DNA of 64,000 nt. Origin: an uncultured Bacteroidales bacterium (GTDB lineage: Bacteria > Bacteroidota > Bacteroidia > Bacteroidales > Marinilabiliaceae). The notes under the pieces were generated by a model that was not told the DNA's origin, made no database searches, and worked only from the letters and a program-made list of their open reading frames with translations. This document shows, one piece after another, positions 17,937 through 27,567 of this stretch. The position numbers and the translations under genes are program-made. Within the stretch, counting starts at the first letter, position 1, and the number at the start of each line of letters is the position of its first letter. The stretch spans positions 1 to 64,000 of the forward strand of contig CALAUL010000050.1 in assembly GCA_937892255.1 (NCBI GenBank), given 5' to 3'.

Positions 17937-19426
17937 TATCTGCTATATTTTACAAGGTCGTAAATATTCCTTTCTTTCTTGGGAGCCTTCTTCTGTTGCT
18001 CTCGTTTGTAGTGAAGAATCTGATTAGCCAGTTCTGTTTCGACATCTTCAGTAGGCGAAGGAGTAGTCTTTGTCACCAGACGACCTTCGGGGTCGATGAG
18101 GAAATACGTGGGTAGGTTTGTCACGCCGTAGTCGGTTATGACACGAGGCATGAGAGTAGCGGAGAGGATAAGCCAATTGGACTTCTTGTCTTTGAAGAAG
18201 TCGGGCAGACCGTCGCTTTGTTCGTCAGTCATGATACCTACGACAGTCATGTCACGTTTGTATTTGCGTTGTACACCGTTGAGAGCTGCGATGTCCTTTA
18301 TACAGGAGAAGTTTTCGGTATGGAGGAACCCTAAGTAGACGAACTTGCCGCGTAGGTCGGAGAGGCTCACCTCGTTGCCTTCGATATCGAAGAGGGTGAA
18401 ATCGGGCGCGTTGCTACCCACTTTGAGGTGGTTTTTCTTGTTGTAGATAGTCAGAGCGAGGTTGCGCACCTGTTCTGTTTTGGCCTGATTGGTGGCAGTG
18501 ATGAGAAGGGTATCGGTCTGACCGTCGGAGAAGAGTTGCGAATAGAAGCCGTCATAAATACCCTGTACGATGAGCATTTCGCGCAGTTCGTCTTGAGCGA
18601 AGAGTGAGTCTTTGCTGAGAATGCTGTCGAGCATTCCGAAGGTGAGAGGTTTTTGGCTGAGGGCTGATTTCATCTCTTTGCCGTGTCGGCTGTAGCTATA
18701 TTCGAGGATAAAATCTTTGTTTATCATACGTTGACTTTGCCAATATGCTGGAATGTTCCATAGTACGGGTTCGTAGGCATAAAGTTCTTTCAGTACGGTG
18801 CGGCTCATTCTCATTCGTGGAGCTGTCCACAGTTGAGCGCGGGTGTATTTGTATATGAGGGGGAATATGCTGTCTTTGGTGGCATTGACGATAGGCAAGA
18901 GGGTGGAGTCCATACCAGAGATGAGCTCGTCGGCACGGCGCATATTGCGAGACTTCACCAGGTAAGTCATCTGCGGGTCGTATTTAGAGAATACATTTTC
19001 GAGTTTCTGAATAGCGGCGAAGTCATTAGGCACACTCTCGGTGTTCTTGATGCCCAGTTCTACGACTTCGGGACGGAAGAATGGGTTGAGTCTGTCGGCG
19101 TCGGCACGAGGTTTGAATGGAGGCAGAACGATTTCGTATTCTGCATTGGGGTATGCATACAGATAAGCACTATATGCACCTAAGTTGAGCATTATGCGTG
19201 ATGGTTGGTCGAGGTCGAAGCAGATATCGAAAGCTCCGGAGTCGTCAATCTTCATCACCGACAGAGTGCGCGGTGTATTGGTGAGATAGTCAGAAACAGT
19301 CTCTATCTCTATGGCGAGAGAGGCGTAGTCGGGTGCAGAGCCGTAGAATCTCACTTGTGTCGCATGAACGTTAGGGCAGATAAGAAACAGCAGAAACAGA
19401 GTTAAAGATATGCCGATATGTCTCAT
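17936..19426 (-). CDS. secreted TlpA-like thioredoxin-fold protein lacking CxxC
   Basis: This 496-residue protein has a signal peptide (about 1-22) and a helical middle. Its C-terminal thioredoxin fold begins near [15 protein letters not shown], with the cis-proline loop [13 protein letters not shown]. Where redox members carry CxxC, this protein has [10 protein letters not shown] with a single cysteine, Cys375, so a normal disulfide exchange is unlikely. Related proteins in Bacteroidota are periplasmic or lipoprotein-like with a long N-terminal domain. It is the first gene of the minus-strand run that continues into the lolD-like gene. Confidence 0.8.
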   Translation of the reverse strand: MRHIGISLTLFLLFLICPNVHATQVRFYGSAPDYASLAIEIETVSDYLTNTPRTLSVMKIDDSGAFDICFDLDQPSRIMLNLGAYSAYLYAYPNAEYEIVLPPFKPRADADRLNPFFRPEVVELGIKNTESVPNDFAAIQKLENVFSKYDPQMTYLVKSRNMRRADELISGMDSTLLPIVNATKDSIFPLIYKYTRAQLWTAPRMRMSRTVLKELYAYEPVLWNIPAYWQSQRMINKDFILEYSYSRHGKEMKSALSQKPLTFGMLDSILSKDSLFAQDELREMLIVQGIYDGFYSQLFSDGQTDTLLITATNQAKTEQVRNLALTIYNKKNHLKVGSNAPDFTLFDIEGNEVSLSDLRGKFVYLGFLHTENFSCIKDIAALNGVQRKYKRDMTVVGIMTDEQSDGLPDFFKDKKSNWLILSATLMPRVITDYGVTNLPTYFLIDPEGRLVTKTTPSPTEDVETELANQILHYKREQQKKAPKKERNIYDLVKYSR

Positions 19427-19430
19427 CAGA

Positions 19431-19892
19431 TTAAATCTTCTTCATTAGGTTATAAATTGGAGTAGGGACAAAGTCCGACACATCGCCACCATGGCGCAGG
19501 ATATCCCTGACGATAGAACTGCTAATAGGAGTATGTTCCGGAGTAGTGAGCAGGAACGTCGTGTCAATACCGGATAGTTTCTTGTTGACCTGAGCTATGG
19601 CACGTTCAAATTCGAAGTCGGCGGAAGTGCGCAGACCTCTGAGGATATGTGTGGCACCTATCTCTTTGGCAAAGTCAACAGTGAGACCGTTGTAAGTTAG
19701 GACTTGTAGTTTGTCCTCAAACAGAGTACGGATAAAATATATACGCTGTTCGACAGAGAAACAGCTATGTTTGTCGCTGTTAACACCAATAGCGATAACT
19801 ATTTCGTCGAATATGTCAAGTCCGCGGCGTACGATACTTTCATGTCCTACGGTAAAGGGGTCGAAAGAACCCGGGAATATTGCCTTTGTCAT
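19431..19892 (-). CDS. coaD: phosphopantetheine adenylyltransferase
   Basis: This 153-residue enzyme carries out the penultimate step of coenzyme A synthesis, joining ATP and 4'-phosphopantetheine. The nucleotidyltransferase motif FPGSFDPFTVGH is at residues 6-17, and ISSSIVRDI near the end matches the family's C-terminal ATP-binding motif. The length is typical. It is divergent from rpoN across 63 bases. Confidence 0.95.
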   Translation of the reverse strand: MTKAIFPGSFDPFTVGHESIVRRGLDIFDEIVIAIGVNSDKHSCFSVEQRIYFIRTLFEDKLQVLTYNGLTVDFAKEIGATHILRGLRTSADFEFERAIAQVNKKLSGIDTTFLLTTPEHTPISSSIVRDILRHGGDVSDFVPTPIYNLMKKI

Positions 19893-19913
19893 TTAATGAT
19901 GTGTTTTATCCGA

Positions 19914-19921
19914 CAAATATA
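19914..19921 (-). promoter_or_regulatory. putative coaD -7 element
   Basis: On the minus strand this reads TATATTTG, 22 bases before the coaD ATG. A second TATATTTG on the opposite strand at 19943 serves rpoN, so the region is a compact divergent promoter. Confidence 0.5.
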
Positions 19922-19942
19922 GACAAAAAACAAAACTTTCCC

Positions 19943-19950
19943 TATATTTG
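19943..19950 (+). promoter_or_regulatory. rpoN -7 element very close to the start codon
   Basis: TATATTTG ends 5 bases before the rpoN ATG (19956). Transcription from it would begin at or next to the start codon, giving a leaderless or near-leaderless mRNA. No good -33 TTTG is seen at 19-21 bases. Confidence 0.5.
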
Positions 19951-19955
19951 CGTCT

Positions 19956-21413
19956 ATGTTAAAACAGACATTACAGCAAAAACTTCAACAGAAGATGTCT
20001 CCGGTGCAGATTCAGATGATAAAGCTGCTGGAGGTCTCTGCCGCTCAACTTGATGAACGAATTAAGGAGGAGTTGGAGAACAATCCTACGTTGGACATTG
20101 ATAATGAGGGGAGTTCGGAAGATACAGACACGACAGTTACGGAATCGGAAGCCACAGACACATCGATAGAGGAATATCTCAGATTAGAGAATGACACACC
20201 ATCATATAAGTTGCAAGACAATAACTATTCATCGGCTGATGACGACGCAGTAAATACCACGATGTCGCGATTGCAAGCCGGGAGTACGTTGTCGCAGTCG
20301 CTCGAGCAGCAGATGTTGGAATATAACTTCAACGAGCGACAACAGAAGATAGCGCAATATGTCATAGGAAACATAGATGACGATGGATACCTTCGTCGCT
20401 CGGCCATAGAGATATCGGACGACATAGCCTTTGCCATCAATGATGACGTAGAAGAGGAAGAAGTAAAAGAGGTAATAAAAGTAATACAAACCTTTGAACC
20501 AATAGGCGTTGGGGCCTCTACATTGCAGGAGTGTCTGCTGATACAGTTGCGAGGCAGGAATCTTGACGATCCAGTAAACAAGATGGCCTATCGAATCATA
20601 GACGAGTGTTTTGATGAATTTTCGAAGAAGCACTTTGACAAGATAGAGAAGCGTTTGAAACTTAAAGACGAGGAAGAGTTGCGAGAAGCGTTGGAAGAGA
20701 TACTACGTCTAAATCCAAAGCCCGGGAGTGCCTTCAGTGCGTCGCTTGTAGGAGCTGCACGACTGATTGTGCCGGACTTCATTGTGGAGTATGAAGATGG
20801 CAAAGTGACGTTTCACCTCAACAGGCGCAATCTGCCGGAGCTGAAGATAAGCAAGTCGTATGCGGCGATGCTCGAGGAGTTTGCACATAACAAAGAGAAT
20901 CAGACGAACGACCAAAAAGAGGCGGCACTCTTCGTCAAGCAGAAACTTGATGCAGCACGCTGTTTCATAGAGGCGATACGTCAACGACATAACACGCTCT
21001 CGATGGTAATGAAAGCCATAATAGACTTTCAAGGAGACTACTTCATAGATGGAGACCCGTCAAAGTTGAAGCCAATGATATTGAAAGATATAGCAAATAT
21101 CGTCGGACTAGATGCGTCGACGGTATCGCGCGTGTCGAGCTCGAAATATTGTCAGACACCGTTTGGAATCTTCCCGCTGAAACACTTCTTCTCGGAGGCA
21201 GTGCAGACCATGGAGGGAGAAGATGTCAGCACACGAGCTATCAAAGAGATAATAAAAGAGAGCATAGAGTCGGAAGATAAGCAGTCGCCGTATACAGATG
21301 ACAAATTAGCGGAGATATTGGCGGCTAAACAATATAAGATAGCGAGACGAACAATAGCCAAATATAGAGAGCAGTTGGGTATTCCGGTTGCACGTATGCG
21401 CAAAGAACTATAA
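19956..21413 (+). CDS. rpoN: RNA polymerase sigma-54 factor RpoN
   Basis: This 485-residue protein is sigma-54. The glutamine-rich N-terminal activator-interacting region (QTLQQKLQQKMSPVQIQMIKLLE) is followed by an acidic linker, the core-binding domain (LQECLLIQLRGRNL), a helix-turn-helix (IVGLDASTVSRVSSSKYCQTPFG) and the RpoN box ARRTIAKYRE near the C-terminus. The next gene starts 4 bases after the stop, so rpoN heads a five-gene run with envelope-modification genes. The gene set controlled by RpoN in this organism cannot be read from this window. Confidence 0.95.
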   Translation: MLKQTLQQKLQQKMSPVQIQMIKLLEVSAAQLDERIKEELENNPTLDIDNEGSSEDTDTTVTESEATDTSIEEYLRLENDTPSYKLQDNNYSSADDDAVNTTMSRLQAGSTLSQSLEQQMLEYNFNERQQKIAQYVIGNIDDDGYLRRSAIEISDDIAFAINDDVEEEEVKEVIKVIQTFEPIGVGASTLQECLLIQLRGRNLDDPVNKMAYRIIDECFDEFSKKHFDKIEKRLKLKDEEELREALEEILRLNPKPGSAFSASLVGAARLIVPDFIVEYEDGKVTFHLNRRNLPELKISKSYAAMLEEFAHNKENQTNDQKEAALFVKQKLDAARCFIEAIRQRHNTLSMVMKAIIDFQGDYFIDGDPSKLKPMILKDIANIVGLDASTVSRVSSSKYCQTPFGIFPLKHFFSEAVQTMEGEDVSTRAIKEIIKESIESEDKQSPYTDDKLAEILAAKQYKIARRTIAKYREQLGIPVARMRKEL

Positions 21414-21417
21414 GATT

Positions 21418-22032
21418 ATGAAAATATTTGCAAAGTTAATATCGACAGTATTCCATCCGTTATTGATGCCCGTAGTATGTCTGCTGTACATACTCTATTC
21501 ACCGACGCCATGGAGCGGACTTCCCTTTTCGTACAAGTCATTGATGATGTTGTATATAGGCTTGGGGACGAGTTTGGCACCGCTGATATGCATAGCGATG
21601 TTGTTGGCATTGAGGATAGTGAAGACGGTAGAGATGCCGTCGAGAGGAGAGAGGTTCTTGCCGTTGATATTGTCATGTTTGTCATCGGCCATAACATGTT
21701 ACATCATTACGACGAACTCAAATGCCTTTGTCTTTCCTGCGTTGATACGTTTAGTAGAGGGCATAACGTTTATGTTTTTCTTGGCCTTGTTGATAACACC
21801 GTTTTGGAAGATATCGTTGCATAGTCTGGGCATGGGAGCGTTGATAAGCTTTGTAGTGATATTGGGAGTGTCGTGCATGCAGGACTTCACAATAGCGGCA
21901 TGTATATCTGTGGCACTGACAGGATTGGTATGTTGGGCGCGTCTTTACCTTGAGGCACATACTCCGATGCAGTTGTTGGTAGGTTTCGTAGTAGGAGCTG
22001 CGACAATGACATTTGCATTTTTGCACCCGTAA
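21418..22032 (+). CDS. PAP2-like polytopic membrane protein
   Basis: This 204-residue protein has about five or six hydrophobic segments. The end, WARLYLEAHTPMQLLVGFVVG, resembles the third PAP2 motif (R...H...D), with Arg and His kept and the Asp replaced by Gln. The other two phosphatase motifs (K...RP and PSGH) are not clear, so a lipid-phosphate phosphatase activity is doubtful. The ATG at 21418 is chosen over one 10 codons upstream that lies inside rpoN. It is followed 19 bases later by an SGNH gene. Confidence 0.7.
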   Translation: MKIFAKLISTVFHPLLMPVVCLLYILYSPTPWSGLPFSYKSLMMLYIGLGTSLAPLICIAMLLALRIVKTVEMPSRGERFLPLILSCLSSAITCYIITTNSNAFVFPALIRLVEGITFMFFLALLITPFWKISLHSLGMGALISFVVILGVSCMQDFTIAACISVALTGLVCWARLYLEAHTPMQLLVGFVVGAATMTFAFLHP

Positions 22033-22051
22033 ATCCCAAAGGATAAATCAG

Positions 22052-23449
22052 ATGAAACAGTATAAGACGTTGTTGTTTGTCTTGGTTGTAATGTCGGCAT
22101 TACTCCTGCTGAGTGTGATATACCCACAGCCATCGGTGACGTTGTTCGGAGTGACGTTGCGTTGGCCGTCGGTGGCAGATGTACTCAAGACAAACAAACA
22201 GGCATCGGTAGATATAGACGAGCAGTTGAACATAGTGGAGAGTTCCATGCAGATAGCAGTTGTCGACTCGGCACAACAAGCATATCAGGATAGTCTGTCG
22301 TTTTATACCAAGTTTTTTGCGCAGAGTCCGTCGCGCATATATTGTCCTAATGACAGAGCAGAGTATCTCTTTCCCTTTTTTCGTTCGTTGACAGACACGA
22401 CGGAACGATTTGTCCACATAATACATTATGGAGATTCGCAGATTGAGGGAGATAGAATATCGGGATTTCTTCGTTACAGATTTCAGGAAAAGTTTGGAGG
22501 CTCGGGCCCGGGCATAGTGCCATTGTGGCAGGCTATAGGAGCGACATCTGTAGGACAAGAGCTTTCGGACTCTGTCCCGATGTATTATGCCGGAGGAATA
22601 ATGGGACAAAGGGCAGAACACAAGAGATATGGAGCTATAGCACAGGTAGGGCATTTGACGAATGACACAGTAGTATTCACGGCATGGGGGCGAAGGTCGA
22701 AACGCTTTTCGAGAGTGAGAGTGTATGCCGGAAACATTGACTCGTTGTTGTCGGTAAGAATAGGCTCATCGGCCGTCAAGAGACTCACACCGTCGGACAA
22801 GACATCGAGCATGACATGGGAGTTGGTTTCGGCACGAAGCAAGATAACACTCAGCATGAGTGGTGCTTCGGATATATATGGCATATCCCTCGACACAGAT
22901 ACCGGAGTGAGCCTTACTAATGTCCCTATGCGAGGCAGCGATGGCACATTCTTTACCCGAATGGAGCGTGAGCCTATCCAGCGCATGTTGAGAGACCTTA
23001 ACACACGCTTGGTGATAATGGAGTTTGGAGGCAACGCATTGCCAATGTTGAAAGATAGCAGTTCGGTGGATAAATATTGCGGAACATTCGCACGACAGAT
23101 AAGATATATACACGACATATTGCCAAGAGCCCAAGTCCTTGTGATAGGACCGGCGGATATGTCGATAAAGAGAGACGGCGTACTACAGACGCACCCCCTT
23201 CTGCCATTGCTTGTTGAGCGAATGCGAGAGACATCGGTCAGTAACGATGCCGCATATTGGGATATGTATGGAGTCATGGGCGGATACAACTCCATGATAT
23301 CGTGGGTCAAGCACCAGCCGCAATGGGCAGCACCTGACTATATACACTTCACCGTCAAAGGCGCAGATAGAATATCACAAGTCTTGTGGCAGACACTGAT
23401 GACATATTATGACTATATGTGTTTCGTGTCAAAAAATAGAGAGATATGA
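22052..23449 (+). CDS. SGNH/GDSL hydrolase family protein 1
   Basis: This 465-residue protein has an N-terminal membrane anchor or signal (about 5-22) and an SGNH fold. Block I is HYGDSQIEGDR with nucleophile candidate Ser129, a glycine/asparagine block occurs in MEFGGNALP, and the terminal block is DYIHFTVKG with Asp429 and His432. Such proteins next to MBOAT genes act as extracytoplasmic O-acyl transfer or esterase partners, as with AlgX/AlgJ or PatB. It overlaps the next SGNH gene by 4 bases. The acceptor polymer is unknown. Confidence 0.85.
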   Translation: MKQYKTLLFVLVVMSALLLLSVIYPQPSVTLFGVTLRWPSVADVLKTNKQASVDIDEQLNIVESSMQIAVVDSAQQAYQDSLSFYTKFFAQSPSRIYCPNDRAEYLFPFFRSLTDTTERFVHIIHYGDSQIEGDRISGFLRYRFQEKFGGSGPGIVPLWQAIGATSVGQELSDSVPMYYAGGIMGQRAEHKRYGAIAQVGHLTNDTVVFTAWGRRSKRFSRVRVYAGNIDSLLSVRIGSSAVKRLTPSDKTSSMTWELVSARSKITLSMSGASDIYGISLDTDTGVSLTNVPMRGSDGTFFTRMEREPIQRMLRDLNTRLVIMEFGGNALPMLKDSSSVDKYCGTFARQIRYIHDILPRAQVLVIGPADMSIKRDGVLQTHPLLPLLVERMRETSVSNDAAYWDMYGVMGGYNSMISWVKHQPQWAAPDYIHFTVKGADRISQVLWQTLMTYYDYMCFVSKNREI

Positions 23450-24705
23450 GGTTGAGAGTGTTATTGTTGCTGATGAGCCTGTCGATATCATTAATCTCAA
23501 AAGGTCAGACGACATCATACATGTTGCCATTGTGTGCACGTCCTGACACGAATGTGTTGCAGGTCTTCGGTGAGGCGCATGGATATGAGCGACTCTTTGG
23601 GAAGATGGACTCTGTGGTGTTGTTCGGGCAAGGACGCGTCAACATATTGCATATAGGAGGTTCGCACGTACAGGCCGACTTCTACACACATGTCATACGT
23701 CAGAACCTTGACTCGCTGAATGCCGGCTTGCGCCCGCCACGAGGTTATGTCTTCCCGTATTCTGCGGCGAAGACCAACAACCCATTGAACTATCGTTCCA
23801 CCTACGGCGGAGAGTGGCACAGTGCCCGAAATGCCCGAAAACAATTTGACATAGACCACGGCATGGGAGGAATACTCATTTATACTTCTGATACATCGGC
23901 ATGGATAAACATAGACCTGAATAGAGATAGCGTAGAGCGATATTACACCAACAGAGTACATCTGATAGGACGGTCGACACAAGGAGTGTTGTCTCCCCGA
24001 CTGATGACATCGGACTCGGTGGAGTATAAGCCCGATATAGAACCGACAGGCTATTGTTTTAATCTCGACAGCGACGTGGAGAACTTTAAGATAACATTGG
24101 TTAACGACAAGTCGATAAGCAATGTAGTCGACACGTTTGTCATCACCGGCATAATGCCAGACAATGACGAGCCCGGCATAGTATATAACAGTATAGGCGT
24201 CAACGGAGCCTCGGTGCCATCGTATCTGCAGTGTAAGAACTTTGAAAAAGACCTGTCGCTGATAAAACCCGACTTGGCGATATTTGCGATAGGAATAAAC
24301 GATGCATCGACATCAGATTTCACCGACTCACTCTTGTGTGCCAACTACGACTCACTAATACATCAGATACGAAAAGTCAATCCGGAATGTGCGTTGCTCT
24401 TCATCACTAACAACGACAGCTATAAACGCAAATATCGCAGGACATATATAGTGAATAAGAACGGACTCGTAGCACAGACAGCATTCTATCGATTAGCGAA
24501 TAAGTGGGACGGCGGACTGTATGACCTATTTAAGATAATGGGAGGCCTTAAATCGATGGCAGAATGGCAAGAGATGGGCTTGGCGCAACGAGATAAGATA
24601 CACTTCACGCGATTGGGTTATGAGATAATAGGTAAGATGTTTTTCGATGCCTTCTTGGAATATTATCTAAATTCGGACTATAAACTACAATACGATATAT
24701 GGTGA
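23446..24705 (+). CDS. SGNH/GDSL hydrolase family protein 2 (GGSH variant)
   Basis: This 419-residue protein has a signal peptide (about 1-21) and a second SGNH fold. Block I reads HIGGSHVQAD with Ser73, where the aspartate of the usual GDS motif is a glycine. The asparagine block FAIGINDAS and the terminal DKIHFTRLGYE (Asp383, His386) are intact. It overlaps the MBOAT gene by 7 bases, so the two SGNH proteins and the MBOAT are probably made together. It is most likely a periplasmic partner in O-acetylation. Confidence 0.84.
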   Translation: MRLRVLLLLMSLSISLISKGQTTSYMLPLCARPDTNVLQVFGEAHGYERLFGKMDSVVLFGQGRVNILHIGGSHVQADFYTHVIRQNLDSLNAGLRPPRGYVFPYSAAKTNNPLNYRSTYGGEWHSARNARKQFDIDHGMGGILIYTSDTSAWINIDLNRDSVERYYTNRVHLIGRSTQGVLSPRLMTSDSVEYKPDIEPTGYCFNLDSDVENFKITLVNDKSISNVVDTFVITGIMPDNDEPGIVYNSIGVNGASVPSYLQCKNFEKDLSLIKPDLAIFAIGINDASTSDFTDSLLCANYDSLIHQIRKVNPECALLFITNNDSYKRKYRRTYIVNKNGLVAQTAFYRLANKWDGGLYDLFKIMGGLKSMAEWQEMGLAQRDKIHFTRLGYEIIGKMFFDAFLEYYLNSDYKLQYDIW

Positions 24706-26543
24706 CCGATTTTTTATATAATGTTTTTGCATTCGACGATGAGTCGCCATTGCTATTTACGCAGCTGTATTTTTGGGTGTTCTTTGCAGTTGTCGTTGCG
24801 TGTATGTTGCCACTTCGCAACAAGTTGCTCATGCGCAACACCTTTTTGTTCTTTGTGAGCGTCTTCTTCTACTATAAGACGAGTGGCATATTCACATTGA
24901 TACTGCTCTTTGCCACGTTGCTCAGTTTTTTTACAGGTCGTTGTATAGGCAAGGCCAAGACAGAAGGAGGACGCAAAGGGTGGTTGGTGACGGGTATCGT
25001 AGTGAGTCTTTCGGTGCTGTGTTACTTCAAGTATGCGTACTTCATCACCGACATGGTCAATGAGCTGTTCGGGACGGACTTCGTTGTGATAGATTACTTT
25101 GCGCAAATAGGCAATGCCATAGTCGGAGACAACATATTCCGAGCCGATGTGATATTCCTTCCGGTGGGAATATCGTTTTACACCTTTCAGTGCATAAGCT
25201 ATCTGATGGATATATATCGACGACGCATAACGTCCGTGCCGAATATCCTTGACTACGGATTTTATGTATCCTTCTTTCCACAGCTTGTTGCGGGACCAAT
25301 TGTTAGGGCCAACGAATTTATGCGTCAGCTATATCGCCCATATAACCTATCACGCAAATATTTTGGCATTGCGGTCTTTTGGATACTCAACGGCTTGGCG
25401 AAGAAGATAATATTGTCGGATTACATAGCCGTTAACTTTGTAGACAGAGTATTTGCTAATCCGACGATGTACGGAGGTTTTGAAAACCTCGTGGCACTCT
25501 TTGGCTATTCGTTGCAAGTATATGCTGATTTCTCGGGATATACCGACATAGCGACAGGCGTAGCGTTGCTCATGGGCTTCTATTTGCCGTTAAACTTCAA
25601 CTCCCCGTACAAAGCACCTAATGCCGGAAACTTTTGGAAACGATGGCATATATCTCTCTCGAAATGGCTGCAAGACTATCTCTACATACCTATGGGAGGG
25701 AACCGCAATGCCACATTTGGCACATACGCCGTCATCTTCACCATAGCGACAGTAGGCACTATCCTCTCCGGGTCGATATGGGTAGCTATTGCCGTCATAA
25801 CATTGTCGGCGACACTTGCCATAGTAGCACTGTTGAGACCGGATAGGAAGAAGAAAATAACGACAAACATAAACTCCATGAATACGATGTTGCTTGGAGG
25901 CTTGTGGCACGGAGCGTCGTGGAACTTCATGATATGGGGCGGACTTAACGGCATAGGCATGGTGATATTTAAGTTGTGGAAACCACTTAATGCCTATTGG
26001 AGAGTGGTAGTCATCGGCTTGTCGTTGGCATTGGCATGGTGGCTTTTCGACATCACGGGACAGCCGGTGTTCCGCATAGGAATAGTGTGGATAGGCATCA
26101 TAACAGTGGGAACGGTCATAGCATTGATATTTAAACTCATCACACGCAAGACATTTAGCAAAGTGTCGTATGTGTGGGCTGTGTTTCAGACCTTTGTATT
26201 CATAACGTTCACCCGATTATTTTTCCGCTCGGGAAGTAACCTTGACCCGGCAGAAGCAAACGACACAGCATGGCAAACAGCGAAAGACATGGTAGCCCAG
26301 ATAGGAACACCATGGAACATATCACAGATACCGGCAGTGTGTACGGAATATTGGGCTGTGCTGGTGCTTATCGTAGTGGGAATGATAATACACTGGTTGC
26401 CCGACGACTTCAAACGCCGTTATCGCATAGTATTTTCTGCAATGCCACTATGGCTCATGTGTATAGTGAGTGTAGTGGTAGTGTTCATTGTCTACCAATT
26501 TGTGACAGCCGACTTGCAGAAGTTTATATACTTCCAGTTTTAG
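24699..26543 (+). CDS. MBOAT family membrane-bound O-acyltransferase
   Basis: This 614-residue multi-spanning protein belongs to the AlgI/DltB/PatA group, which passes acyl groups across the inner membrane for polymer decoration. Family motifs are VSFFPQLVAGPIVRANEF, WKRWHISLSKWLQDYLYIPMGG and the invariant histidine His404 in LWHGASW. It is longer than AlgI (about 520) because of an extra hydrophobic stretch between the WHISLS block and the LWHG motif plus a longer C-terminal membrane part. It forms a cassette with the two upstream SGNH proteins. Confidence 0.92.
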   Translation: MVTDFLYNVFAFDDESPLLFTQLYFWVFFAVVVACMLPLRNKLLMRNTFLFFVSVFFYYKTSGIFTLILLFATLLSFFTGRCIGKAKTEGGRKGWLVTGIVVSLSVLCYFKYAYFITDMVNELFGTDFVVIDYFAQIGNAIVGDNIFRADVIFLPVGISFYTFQCISYLMDIYRRRITSVPNILDYGFYVSFFPQLVAGPIVRANEFMRQLYRPYNLSRKYFGIAVFWILNGLAKKIILSDYIAVNFVDRVFANPTMYGGFENLVALFGYSLQVYADFSGYTDIATGVALLMGFYLPLNFNSPYKAPNAGNFWKRWHISLSKWLQDYLYIPMGGNRNATFGTYAVIFTIATVGTILSGSIWVAIAVITLSATLAIVALLRPDRKKKITTNINSMNTMLLGGLWHGASWNFMIWGGLNGIGMVIFKLWKPLNAYWRVVVIGLSLALAWWLFDITGQPVFRIGIVWIGIITVGTVIALIFKLITRKTFSKVSYVWAVFQTFVFITFTRLFFRSGSNLDPAEANDTAWQTAKDMVAQIGTPWNISQIPAVCTEYWAVLVLIVVGMIIHWLPDDFKRRYRIVFSAMPLWLMCIVSVVVVFIVYQFVTADLQKFIYFQF

Positions 26544-26638
26544 AAAGAAGGACGGCAAATAAAAAAATCGACATCTGAGTACGTGTGTAGAGAAGAACGG
26601 TTGTCATGAGGGTGTATAAACAATAAATAGACACAGTC

Positions 26639-27310
26639 ATGAAGCCCTTATCACTTGATACCATAACAGCGACTCCAAATGTAGGAGCATTGTCGCACAC
26701 GCGGCTAATGTCGATATTAGCATCGAAGAACGCACATCCAGAGAGTTTCTATCTTACAGGTTTTGAGGGTATATGTGTAGAGGCAGATCACGCGACACTC
26801 ACCGAGGCCGTCATATCATCAGTTATTCCTCTTGATGGAGAGTTGCTCATTGTTGGCAACGGTGAAGTGACGAATATGTGGTGTCAGTTTGCATTTAAGC
26901 ACAACATAGCGGTGTCGATGTTGAACAGTTCGTATAGCAATTTGATAGAGATATTGGAGGCAATGCTGTCGACCAACAAGAAGATATCACACATCATCTG
27001 TTGTTCGGAGTTGAGTGTGGCGACAGTTCGACGTATAGGTCGAGTAGTTCGTCGTTCGCGACGCTCGTTGGTGTTTGACAATAGTTCATACGACATATCA
27101 ATGGAGAACATCAATGATTGTGGCATAGACTTTCTCATGACAGCGTTGGATTATAATGAAGAAAAGCCGGTGTCGTTGCTCTTGGCACGTCGTTCGAAGC
27201 TCGTTCAGACGGAAGGTAATGCACGCGCTGCACATCAGGATATATATGCTATATGGCAAGAGGTGTTGGGCAACCGTCGTTCTACACTGGAGCCTATGGC
27301 AGCATCATAG
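26639..27310 (+). CDS. degenerate class V aminotransferase-like protein
   Basis: This 223-residue protein has no name I can give with certainty. The segment GICVEADHATLTEAVISSVIPLDGELLIVGNGEVTNMWCQFAFKHNIAVS resembles the large-domain start of class V aminotransferases such as 2-aminoethylphosphonate-pyruvate transaminase (PhnW), and LVFDNSSYDISMENINDCGIDF resembles the following PLP-aspartate region. At the position of the Schiff-base lysine (SSNK in PhnW) there is LDYNEEKPVSLLLARR without a matching lysine, and the C-terminal small domain is missing. It may be a pseudoenzyme or a reduced relic. It stands alone between the MBOAT gene and a terminator. Confidence 0.55.
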   Translation: MKPLSLDTITATPNVGALSHTRLMSILASKNAHPESFYLTGFEGICVEADHATLTEAVISSVIPLDGELLIVGNGEVTNMWCQFAFKHNIAVSMLNSSYSNLIEILEAMLSTNKKISHIICCSELSVATVRRIGRVVRRSRRSLVFDNSSYDISMENINDCGIDFLMTALDYNEEKPVSLLLARRSKLVQTEGNARAAHQDIYAIWQEVLGNRRSTLEPMAAS

Positions 27311-27399
27311 AAGAGAAAAACGTCATGAGTGGAATAATATGGTGATGTATTCCACTTTGCCGTCGATAAGTTGGTTCTTATTAAACGTGAAAACAAGTT

Positions 27400-27432
27400 G
27401 GACGCATTCGCCTAATTCGGATGCGTCCTTTA
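27400..27432 (+). terminator. rho-independent terminator
   Basis: GGACGCATTCG (27400-27410) pairs with CGGATGCGTCC (27418-27428) over 11 bp with one wobble and a 7-base loop, followed by a T-rich tract. It ends the unit containing the aminotransferase-like gene. Confidence 0.75.
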
Positions 27433-27567
27433 TGTTTTGTTTGTGGGGGTGATGTACAGTAAACCTATTAGCGAAATAAAAATAACGTGAGTATGAATAG
27501 TTAATCGTAATTATAAAGTGTAATCTTTGCGTCAGATGTCTACGATGATAAATAACAGGAAGATAAA

